The notes below the pieces were generated by a model that saw only the letters and a program-made list of their open reading frames with translations, searched no databases and was not told where the DNA came from. From contig MU278360.1 in the NCBI GenBank assembly GCA_022385755.1, forward strand, positions 341,692 through 405,691: 64,000 nucleotides of DNA, in the 5' to 3' direction. A program made the translations under genes and the position numbers. This DNA comes from Trametopsis cervina. Its lineage: Eukaryota; Basidiomycota; Agaricomycetes; Polyporales; Irpicaceae. Below, piece by piece: positions 11,465 through 21,265 of this stretch (position 1 is its first letter; each line of letters begins with the position of its first letter).

Positions 11465-12073
11465 ATGCCGACCCGCCCCGAACTTTCCTTTTGCTACGAC
11501 GTCGCCACGCTCGACGAATGGGCGCAGCGTACGGGCATCCCGCTTACCTCAGTGGACGCGCTTAACAAGAGCTACCGATACGCACGAGAGTGGATTCTCA
11601 GAATTAGGGCTGAGCTCATCGCGAACCATGGCTTTACGGATGTCGCCCCGCTAGACCCAAAAATCCTCTTCGACATCGAAACCCCATATCCCGGCTTCCC
11701 ATTACGACCTAAACTCCGGCTTCGCATACCTGCTCACGCGACTACATTCTTCGCACCGGAGAGGAGAGTACAGTGGGAAATGGTGTTTCATAGTAACGTT
11801 TTCCATCTCTTACGCCATACCGTCCGCCCAATAAGCGACCTGCTCAACCTCCTGCAATGTCTTCTCACCGGAATGTTCCTGCTCATTATGGAAGAAGACG
11901 TACCCGGTCAGGGTGGCGTTCGCACCATCCGTGCGCTGCCTCCAGCAGACTGGGTTGCAGGACACGAGTCCGAGCTCGTCAAAATCTTCGGCTCGACACA
12001 TTATCGCCAGCTTCTCCGCTCCGCGAGCGACACCCGCATCGCGTTCAAATGCGAAAACATTACTCGCCATTGA
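11465..12073 (+). CDS. Hypothetical protein, single exon, 202 aa
   Basis: I do not recognise a family. The ATG at 11465 opens an intronless frame starting MPTRPELSFCYDVATLDEWA and ending KCENITRH with a stop at 12071-12073. The frame continues upstream without an ATG, so 11465 is the likely start, and it follows a C/T-rich leader typical of fungal promoters. The protein is mixed alpha/beta in character, with a hydrophobic segment in the middle (LLNLLQCLLTGMFLLIMEED). There is no signal peptide. Orphan single-exon ORFs of this size are common in Agaricomycetes. It could be lineage-specific, but the codon pattern and clean start favour a real gene. Confidence 0.6.
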   Translation: MPTRPELSFCYDVATLDEWAQRTGIPLTSVDALNKSYRYAREWILRIRAELIANHGFTDVAPLDPKILFDIETPYPGFPLRPKLRLRIPAHATTFFAPERRVQWEMVFHSNVFHLLRHTVRPISDLLNLLQCLLTGMFLLIMEEDVPGQGGVRTIRALPPADWVAGHESELVKIFGSTHYRQLLRSASDTRIAFKCENITRH

Positions 12074-13517
12074 CTGTCGACAACTCGCTCATTCGCACCT
12101 TGCAAACGCCCTCGGTCTGCGGAGCCAAATTTCCCAGCCTGCGCGATCACCCGGAAGCTTTTATTTCATGATCGCCGGTTCCGTGGACGGACCCCACTGC
12201 TCTGACAGCAACTGCTGTCGTGGTTTCGTCGCTTTCATCCCCCTCGGACTCGTATATTAAGTACTTGTTGCTCGTCGTGCGTCTTCATTTTTAATGTCGC
12301 GTCTCTCCTGGTTCAATAGACCCATAATCGTAATCCTCGCTACATTATGCTCGTGCTATTCGCTTATTTATCTGTGTCCCCTTCGTCTTTCGCATGTCGT
12401 CACCCCTGTTTATTGCTAGTTATTCCCTTCAGTCTCGCACTTTTGTATCAAAGTTTTAGTTTTTCATGTCTGTCGCCACGATTTACATCTCGCGTTACCT
12501 TACAATAGTAATTTGCATGCGTAGTGTCAACGCACTCATCATATCCAGCAGTTGCGTCCGCGCATTTCCCGTTGATCTCGATGCTCGCACTGGTTCTGTT
12601 TCGCGATATTCGGAGTTGCTACAGTCTTTCTACCTGCCTCGGCAGTATGCGTGAACATGACTTGTACCGTCCCCTGAACATTGGTACGATCCTGCTGAAG
12701 ATGCAGTATGACGGACACAAATGCGCGATAACAATCAGCCTCGATGCGACTATAGCCACAATGACGGCACATACCTACTAAGCAGCTGTATGGAGGGAAT
12801 TGAGCGAACTTAAGCAGGTACTTCACGAAACCTGCGGAGCGCCGTAGCTGGTAAATCCTTATCGGACCGATGAAAGGAGACAAATGAATGACAATCGTTG
12901 AGCGACTAGCCATAAAGGAACTGCAGACGATCCTTGATCATAATCACGACAAACATGTCGCAGGGGTATTGTGGCGCGTTGAGGCGACTTATGCACTCGC
13001 AGGCATGCAGGCGCGTGAATGCAGCGTGTGATGAAGCCCTGGCAGTCCCACTGTTCACCCGAACAAGCAGCGCACTCAGGAGAGACTCACAGTTAGGGCG
13101 AAGGGTTACAACTACTCGCCAAAGTGCGTTAGACCGTATTCTGCTGGACATCGCTTCATTCACGTTGCGTTATGGCGGTACACTGTGCATTCTGTTATGG
13201 TATACCACCGGGCGCGTGACGAGCCTTGAGGAGCTCGCGTTGAATGGGACAATCAGTACATGGCTGTGATGTATAGTTGAGTGTGTATATCCGCAAAATC
13301 GAGGTAAATCGACGCGTTGACGCGTGAAAAACGCGTAATTGCGGCGTCGACAGTGTGAGAGTGAGGAAGTAGACAAGGGTCGGTAGCGAGAATTAGAAAA
13401 GTCACTGGATGTCACGCGGGCGGCACGTGCCATCACGCCTGATGCGTGACTAGCAGCCAAGCAGTTCACCGTTCGAGTTCAACCACACTCGCGACCTTAC
13501 CTCACATCGAGAGGACC
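12074..13517. other. Intergenic, ending in the XMAP215 promoter
   Basis: No supported gene. Minus-strand frames at 12539-12913 and 12906-13163 have no recognisable content. The distal end carries the MCB cluster listed separately. Confidence 0.45.
13312..13336. promoter_or_regulatory. Three MluI cell-cycle boxes (ACGCGT)
   Basis: Exact palindromic ACGCGT hexamers occur at 13312-13317, 13320-13325 and 13331-13336, about 180-205 bp before the ATG of the XMAP215 gene. ACGCGT is the classic binding site of the MBF (Mbp1/Res-type) G1/S factor in fungi. Three copies in 25 bp contrast with scattered single copies elsewhere in the window. Function is inferred from clustering and position. Confidence 0.6.
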
Positions 13518-16500
13518 ATGGACGGCCCTCCACCTCCAGAAGAGGACTTTTCTGTCCTCTCGATAGCTGACCGATTGGCTCACAAAAATTGGAAGGCGAG
13601 GGTCAGCGCATACGAATCCCTAATCAAGACCTTCCAGACTACCGCAGACGACTCCGATCCTGCTTTCAAGCCTTACATAAACAACCCGGACACACTCAAG
13701 AAAATTGTAACGGACTCCAACGCCGTCGCGCAAGAGAAGGGGGTAGAATGCGTCGTGAACTTTGTGAAGTTCGCGGGGGAGAGCGCTGCGAAGACGAGAG
13801 AAGTGGTAGTACCGGCATTGGTGGACAAATGTTTCGGATCTGCGAGGGCGGGCACGAAGAATCAGGCAACAGAGCTTGTGCTGCAATACGTAGAGGTAGA
13901 GAACGGAGGCGCAGGTGTCGTCGTGAGTTTGTTCATACTTTCGCAATTTCGAAAGCATTAACTTGCGGTAGGAGAGTCTATTACCTGGGCTAGCGGCGAA
14001 GCAGCCTAAGACGGTCGCCGGATGCGTCGTAGCCTTGAAAGAGGTTGTCAAGTAAGTCTCTGATATGCTTCGTGTGCATGTATTCTGAACTGTGCGGATA
14101 ACTGTACAGACTATTTGGCACATCTACCGTCCCACCCGCTCCAGTCCTGAAAGCCTTGCCGAAAATCTTCGCGCATACAGATAAGACTGTTCGCGCGGAA
14201 GGAACGCAACTTACACACGCACTCTATCAGTACATTGGCCCTGGAATAGAGACGTTCTTGGGAGATCTGAAGCCTGTACAAGTCAAAGAATTGAAGGAGG
14301 CTTTCGAAGGTCTAGAGAAAGAAGGAAAGGGCAAGGGCAGCTTGAAACCTGAGAGGTTGACCAGGGCCGGGGTGCGAGCCGCCGAGGCTTATGATGCTAC
14401 CGCTGACGCAGGAGATAGTGGTGGGCAAGCAGAGGAAGGTGTGTCCCCGCATCATCCATCTGGTACGCTCACATTGACTAACGGGCTTGTAGAAGCCCCA
14501 TTAGATCCGCGCATGCTTGCGGATGAAGTTGACATCGTGCCTAAGCTCCCTTCGAACATGCAAGCATCTCTTGGGTCGTCTAAATGGAAGGAGCGCAAGG
14601 AGGTTTTGGATGATCTCTTGACGTTGCTGAACGCGACTCCGCGGATAAAGGAGGCAGGGGAGCTAGGCGATCTGGCAAAGTCGCTTGCAACATGCATACA
14701 CAAGGACGCTAATATCAATTGTGTGATGACTGCTGCGAATTGCATAGAAGGTCTGGCGAAAGGTCTGATGACACCTTTTGGACGTTATCGCGAAGCAATT
14801 GTCCCTCCGATGCTGGAGCGACTAAAAGAGCGGAAAGCGAACGTGACGGATGCTATTGGTGCTGCTTTGGATGCTGTGTTCACTACGGTACGAATGAGAG
14901 TTTTGATTGTGTGCATGCTGTCCTATCTAACGGCCGTTCTACAGACTGCGTTGCCCGACATTATCCCTGATATCTTACCGGCGCTCTCGAACAAGAATCC
15001 GCAAGTCAAAGAAGGAACCTTGAAGTTCTTTGGTCGATGTTTGGCAACGTCGCCAGTAGCTCTACCTGGCCCGCAGATTAAGCCCGTTTCAGAAGCTCTT
15101 GCGCCACTGCTGGAAGATTCGTTCGAAGGTGCTCGTAATGAAGCGGCAACATGTCTGGGTACAATGATGAAGATGGTGGGTGAACGGCCGTTAAACGCGC
15201 TCATGGACAGCCTGGCGGAAGTGAGGAAAGTTAAGGTGAAGGAGGCATACGAGAAAGCGACTGTGAAGGCCAAGACTGGTGGTCCTGCTAAGCCACCCCC
15301 AAAGCCTGCTGCAAAGGAACCCCCATCTAAGGCTAAGAAACCCGCGGCCCCTGCTCCTTCGGCATCGGAAGGTCTCGATGAGGACGTTCTCTCTCCTGTA
15401 GAGAATAAGCCCCTCAAAAAGCCACCGGCCCGATTAATGGTACGTCGTCCGTGATATCGCTATTACTGTCATCTTATCGGAAGTTTCAGTCGAAGAAAGC
15501 CCCAGGTGCGGCGTCCCCTGCGGCGGGTGATTCTCCAGCTCCCGCCGCACCTGCAGCAGCGGCTCCACCCGTAAAGAAGCTCCCACCCGCGGCAGCTGCG
15601 GCTGCGTCAAAGCCCGCCAAGGGTGGTGCAGCTCCTGCGCCAGGAGCACTCGATAGCTTCAAGTTCAAGCACAATGCTGAAGATGCAGAAGCACTCGCAG
15701 CTGAGATGATCCCCGAGAACTACGCAACCGGTTTGAGTGATGGGAACTGGAAAACACGACTAGCCACGCTGGAAGAGATGCAAGGCTGGGTGGAGGGCTG
15801 TGTAGCTGAGTTGGACTCTGAAGTCGTAGTGCGATTTTTGGCCAAGAAAGGATGGAACGAGAAGAATTTCCAGGCAGGTATCCCACTGCACTTCCTCTTT
15901 TTGGTTTAGGGCTGATCGATATGCGTTCAGGTTTCTGCGAAGTTGTACGGCATTCTCAACCTCCTAGCAGAGCGATGTCCGTCATTCGGGAGATCGTCGG
16001 TCGCCCTTTGTATCCCTCACCTTAGTGAAAAGTTGGGTGACATGAAACTCAAAAAGCCAGCCGGAGAAACCCTCCTGCTTTTCGCCGAGAAGACCTCGTT
16101 GCAGTTTGTGTTGGGCCATGGTCAGTGACGTTATCATGACAATCATTACACTTGCAGCTGATATTCTTCATGCAGCGTATGAGCCACTATCGAAGCAAAA
16201 GGCACCCAAGGTCCTGTCCGACGCTGTGACTTGGATTGATCAAGCTCTCAATGAATTCGGCATCGCGGGCTTGTCACTTCGCGGACTGATAGAGTTTCTG
16301 AAGGCGGCGTTAAACAATTCCAATGCAGCTGTACGTACAAGCGCCACGAAGACACTTGTGACTGTGAAGCTCTTCGCCGGTCCCAGTAAGTGTCGTCCGG
16401 ATCTTATTTTCTGCGTCGCTCACCGATATCTCCAGGCATCAAGGATTTGGTTGAAGATCTTAACCCACAGTTGCTCAAAACAATCACAGCGGAGTTCGAC

Positions 16501-19500
16501 AAGGTCGAAGGTAATGCCGCACCAGTACCCACCCGGATATCAGCAGATGTTGCCAGCGTGGTAACATCGTCGGGAGGCGGTGGTGGAAAAGCAGGAGCTA
16601 GCGGCGGGGATCCGTTGGACGATCTATTCCCCCGCGTGGAAATCGACGGTTTGCTCAAAGGAACTACGATTCTCGCAGACTCGAAGAGCGATGCGTGGAA
16701 AACGAAGAAAGAAGCGCTGGAGACCCTTCAAGCTATCTTGGACCAGGGAGCCAATAAGCGTCTGAAGCCGACAATGGGTAATAGTGCCTGACATCCTCCA
16801 CGTGTAGAAGTGTCGCTGATCCGCCCGTCTTCTTCTATAGGCGAAATCGCCCAAGTTTTGAAAGCGAGGGTCACTGACAGTAACAAGGCTGTACAAAGCC
16901 TTGCTCTCGATATTGTCGCGCGCATCGCTTCGGGAATGGGGAAACCCTTCGACAAACAATGCCGCTTCTTTGTGGTTGGTATCTGCACTGTTCTTGCAGA
17001 TCAGAAAGCGCCCGTTCGTGCCTCTGCGTTGCAGACACTGACGGCTATCGTAGATGCCTGTGAGGGGTTTGAGCCATTGGTCCCTGGAATAGCCACAGCA
17101 CTGGAGTCCGTCAACCCAGTGCAGCGTGCTACTCTTCTAGGTTGGCTTGTCGAGAAGTTCAAGGATCGCGAGCCTTCATCCACCCTGGATCTGAGCAGCT
17201 GGGCGTCACACATCGTGTCCTGTCTAGACGACCGCAATGTCGAAGTTCGCAAAAGTGCACAAGGTTTACTGCCGACCCTGGTGACCTATGCCGGATTCGA
17301 CTATGTGATGCAGCAGACGAACTCCCTGAAGCCTGCATCCAAAGCGACCGCCGTTCCTCTCATTCAGGCGGCGCGCGGCACAGCACCTGCGAAGGCCGCT
17401 GCTCCACCCGCAGCCGCGAAGCCTCCATCTAAGCCCGCTGCGATCAAGGTTGCAGCTGCTACTTCTCCCGTGCCTAGTGAACCATCCCCGGTTGCTGCTG
17501 CACCTCCGCAAGTTGCACCTCCCAGTAAGCTCACTGGTCTCCGCCGCAAGCTTCCTCCAGGAACTGCGTCACAGTCAGAAGCACGACCAGAAACACCTGT
17601 GGATGGGCCTGCAACTCGACTCCCGAGCAAGCTGGCTACAGGTCTCAGACGTCCAGCCGCTGGATCTATCAGCGCTCCAAAGCCTCCGACGCCTGTTGCA
17701 GCGTCGAATATGCCTCTCATCGGGTCCAACACCGACGCGAAGAAGGCACGACTTGGCAAGGATGTTCAAAGATGGGTCAATGAGGGCGGCGCTACTCGTA
17801 AGGACTTGGCCGAACTCCTCAATCATCAAATGGAGTCGCACGCCTCCAAGGAACTTCTAGCACTGCTCTTCAGCCGCGATCACAACGCTGTCAATGATCA
17901 CGTCGCCGGTTTGTCGATGCTGTATGACTTGTACTCCAGTGTGGAGAGCGGGGATGAGAAGTTCGGTCCAATCGAGCATGCAAGATCGGTCTGCATAGCG
18001 AACTCTGACTTTGCTCTGAAGTACGTTTCGATGAAGGCACATGAGCCTCAGTCCAATCTGGTCCAGAAGTGTCTGGAAGTTGTAGAATCAGTTCTGGCCT
18101 TCTTCCAGTCCGTTGATTACCAATTGACTGACGGTGAGGCTGTATGCTTTATCCCGACGATGGTTCACAAGGTGCGCCATTTCGTGTACTCTGTCAGAAG
18201 ATGGTTCACTCATCCCTAACCAGTTGGGCGACGCACGGGAGCCCGTGCGAGTACGGGTCCAACAGATCTGCCAAACACTGCCGAAAGTATATGCATTCAG
18301 TAGAGTATTCCAACTGTTGCTCGATCATGGCCTCAAATCCAAGGTTGCGAAGACAAGACAGGGCACCTTAGACGAATTGGGTAGCTTATTGAAGAGGTTC
18401 GGTATGGGTGCATGCGAGCCCGCCAAATCGTTCCCTGTCATAGCTTCCGCAATTTCTGACAAAGATCCGAGTGTGAGGAAGTCAGCCCTCGCCACCTTAA
18501 GGTATGCCCTCATGTTCGTGTTTGTTCGGGGAGCTAATATTGTTGTTAGTGAGGGGTACGTCTTGGTAGGCGAGAGAATATGGTCACTAGTTGGCGCTCT
18601 GTCTCCTAAGGACAAGACTCAGCTGGAGGAGCGCCTACGCCGCGTTGCAGGGCCCAGTTCTCCCGACAAAACTGAGGCTCCGACTACTCATGTGTCGCGC
18701 TTGGCGACTGCTGCCACGCGTTCTGCCTCACCAGCGCCGGGTATTGCCTCCCGTCTAGGTGGTATCCCTCGTCCTTCCAGTCCCGCAGTAGGCCCAGCCT
18801 CCCGCCTCGCGCGCCCTCTCTCCCCTGCATATGCTCCGAGAGCAGTATCTCCCGCCCCTTCCGCCGCTGTGCCACCCGCGTCCCCTGGAAGGTCAAGCAA
18901 GCTGGCCAAACCCACTTCTCATCTCCCTACACAGACATCACCAAGCGGAATTGGCAGGCCGAAGAGCATGTTACCATCTCGTTTAGGTCCGCCGCGAAGT
19001 CGGCCGAACAATTTACAGAATGCGTATGTTGCCCCTGTGCATGAAGAACCACCCGTGGAAGACGTATTTTCTCATAATTCACATATGAATGGTAATGGTC
19101 ACGCACGACATCCGGCGCCCGACTTTGATGCCAGAGAAGAGCCAGCTGATGACATCACGGTTGCGATCTCGAGTATTCTCAGCAACGACCCATCAAGAAG
19201 CGTCGATGCGCTCAAAAAGATACAGAAAGTATTAGAAATCGGTCCCGAAGAAGGGCCCTCGTCTCCAGCGTATCGCGAGCTGGCAGAGCATACCGAAGGC
19301 CTCATCGAAACAATTACTCTGCAGATGGCACACGTCTTCGAGAGACCAGATAATGTTACTGCCAACGAGAATTTCAGGCTAGCGAAGCATCTCATCCAGA
19401 CTCTCAATGCATTCTGTGATCACATATTCCTCGCGGAGTCGTTGACAGTGGAGATTCTTACATCGCTGCTAGAGGAACTCACCCTCCGGCTTCTCCAAAC

Positions 19501-20897
19501 CGACCACAGCCCTGACAGTAGGGTGAAGGACCTATCCCGTTTCATCAACATGATCATCCTGAGATTATTCAATACCGCTAGACGCATGTCGATAATTCGG
19601 TAAGTGTACTCTATTAGCTGTACGTGCATCTATTGATCTTCGTGGGAACAGCGCACTATTCTCGTTGCTTTTACAAATTGTCAAACCATTCCCAAGCAAC
19701 GGAACATCACCTGACTCAGAGGAAGCTAAGGTGGCAGAACTTGTTCTGAAGTGTGTATGGAAGCTTGCTAGGAATATCCCGCAAGACCTTGAGAAGAAGA
19801 TGCTCGATCCTGTTGAACTGTTCCCCTCCATCGAGCATTTCTTGCAATCCGTACCTCCAAACGAATGGAGAGCACGCGCCACGAACAAAGTACCTTGTGG
19901 GGATATGCCGCTCAGAACGATCAAAGTGATCATTCAACATGTAGTTGGTAAGATGGCATGATATACTGCTACGGCCGCAGCTGACATAGTTATGTAGGAC
20001 ATTATGGCGACGACGTATACGACTTCCTCTCCGCCTCATTCGACGATCCTTCAGCCACCATTGTCTATCCTTACGTTTACCGCATCTTGAATTCCAGCTC
20101 ACGTACTGCGGCCGAAGTACCTTTGCGAAACGGCCATGACCGAGAAAGGACTGGGTCCCCAGCGATGAGTCGACCCATTTCTCCTCAAGGCACTATCTCT
20201 TCACGTCACTCCTCAAGTCATGGTGGAAGAAGTCAAAGTGTTTCTTCGATCAATGGTCGTAGTCCTGCACTTGTCATGGAGGAGCCTGATTTGGACGAAC
20301 AGCTTACCGTCATCATTCGGCACATCTCAAGCGAAACCACTGGCGCCATGCACAAGGAAGGGATTACCGAGTTGCATCATTTCCTCAAGGCGTATCCGCA
20401 TAAAAAGCCCAAGGTGGACAAAATGTTGGAGTCAACAGGACCCGCTTTCCGGAAGTATATCACGCGTGCGTTGGCTAGCAGAGCTGCTGAGGATGAGGAG
20501 CGAAATGTTGCCGTTGCGAATACTCTTTCAAGTGAGTTTACTCTCACGCGTTCATGTCTTCACGAACTTACGCGGCATGCCCAGAGCTTGAGTCCAATTC
20601 GCGGGAACGTGTCGCCAGTACAGGATCTCAGAGTCCGCGTAAGTACGATCATATGTATTCCTATATCTGTTGGTTAATCCTTGATGATTTGCAGCTGAGA
20701 TTGATACAACGGCTCGAGTGCTTACACCTACTTCACCCATGTCACCGCAGCGATCCAGCATAGCCGAACTTCCTCCACCGCAACAAGAGAAATTATCCAG
20801 ATTGCATGACATTTTCCAATATCGCTCGAGCACAGCTAGTGCTGGATCATCTCACGGTCGTACCACCCCCTCTGCACTCACATCTCGCCTTCCCTAG
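13518..20897 (+). CDS. STU2: XMAP215/Dis1-family microtubule polymerase with five TOG domains
   Basis: This is a plus-end microtubule polymerase that binds tubulin dimers through TOG (HEAT-repeat) domains and acts at spindle poles, kinetochores and plus ends. The ATG at 13518 starts MDGPPPPEEDFSVLSIADRL, followed by the TOG1 signature AHKNWKARVSAYESLIKTF. TOG2 contains LGSSKWKERKEVLDDLLTLL. TOG3 contains LSDGNWKTRLATLEEMQGW, TOG4 contains KSDAWKTKKEALETLQAIL, and TOG5 lies around 17.7-18.6 kb. Basic Ala/Pro/Lys-rich linkers separate the domains. A Ser/Pro/Arg-rich region at 18.65-19.0 kb (repeats such as SRLGGIPRPSSP) probably binds the microtubule lattice. Further helical segments lead to a tail ending SALTSRLP at TAG 20895-20897. 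The last joins were checked: splicing gives SQSPPEIDTTARVLTPTSP. Many introns of 50-70 nt interrupt the gene. The five-TOG architecture resembles animal and plant members, not the two-TOG yeast Stu2. Confidence 0.93.
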
Positions 20898-21265
20898 GCT
20901 AAGGCAGCTCTCACTTTGTCCTGCATTGTCGCTCTCGCATAAATATGTAATGTACATCTGTTTTAGGCTCATACGTAGATATTCTATACCCTGGTATTCA
21001 GACTCTAGATTATTATGTACATCTTTACTCGCAAAACTATCGAAATTCTATTGCATGCATGTCCACAATTCTTTGGGGGACGCCACTACGTCAACGGCGC
21101 GAATGGGCGCTACAATACATTGGCTAGCCTCACTGGCACGCTAACACCATCACTTACTGTTCGTACCCGTGCAATGCCACTTGGATTCACACTCTCACCT
21201 CCTAAGTTTCAATCGTTCCGACGACTGTAGGACCCAGTGCTAACGTACATCACGAGGAGCTGAAG
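20898..21265. other. Intergenic between tandem plus-strand genes
   Basis: Holds the 3' end of the XMAP215 gene and the promoter of GPAT copy 1. No coding sequence seen. Confidence 0.5.

Noticed and set aside
12539..13163. Two adjacent minus-strand frames that might be a small spliced gene
   Set aside because: Joining them over the available GTGAGT...AG signals gives early stops or no recognisable protein.
14452..14745. Antisense frames within the XMAP215 gene
   Set aside because: They are frame shadows of a well-supported coding strand with consistent TOG domains.
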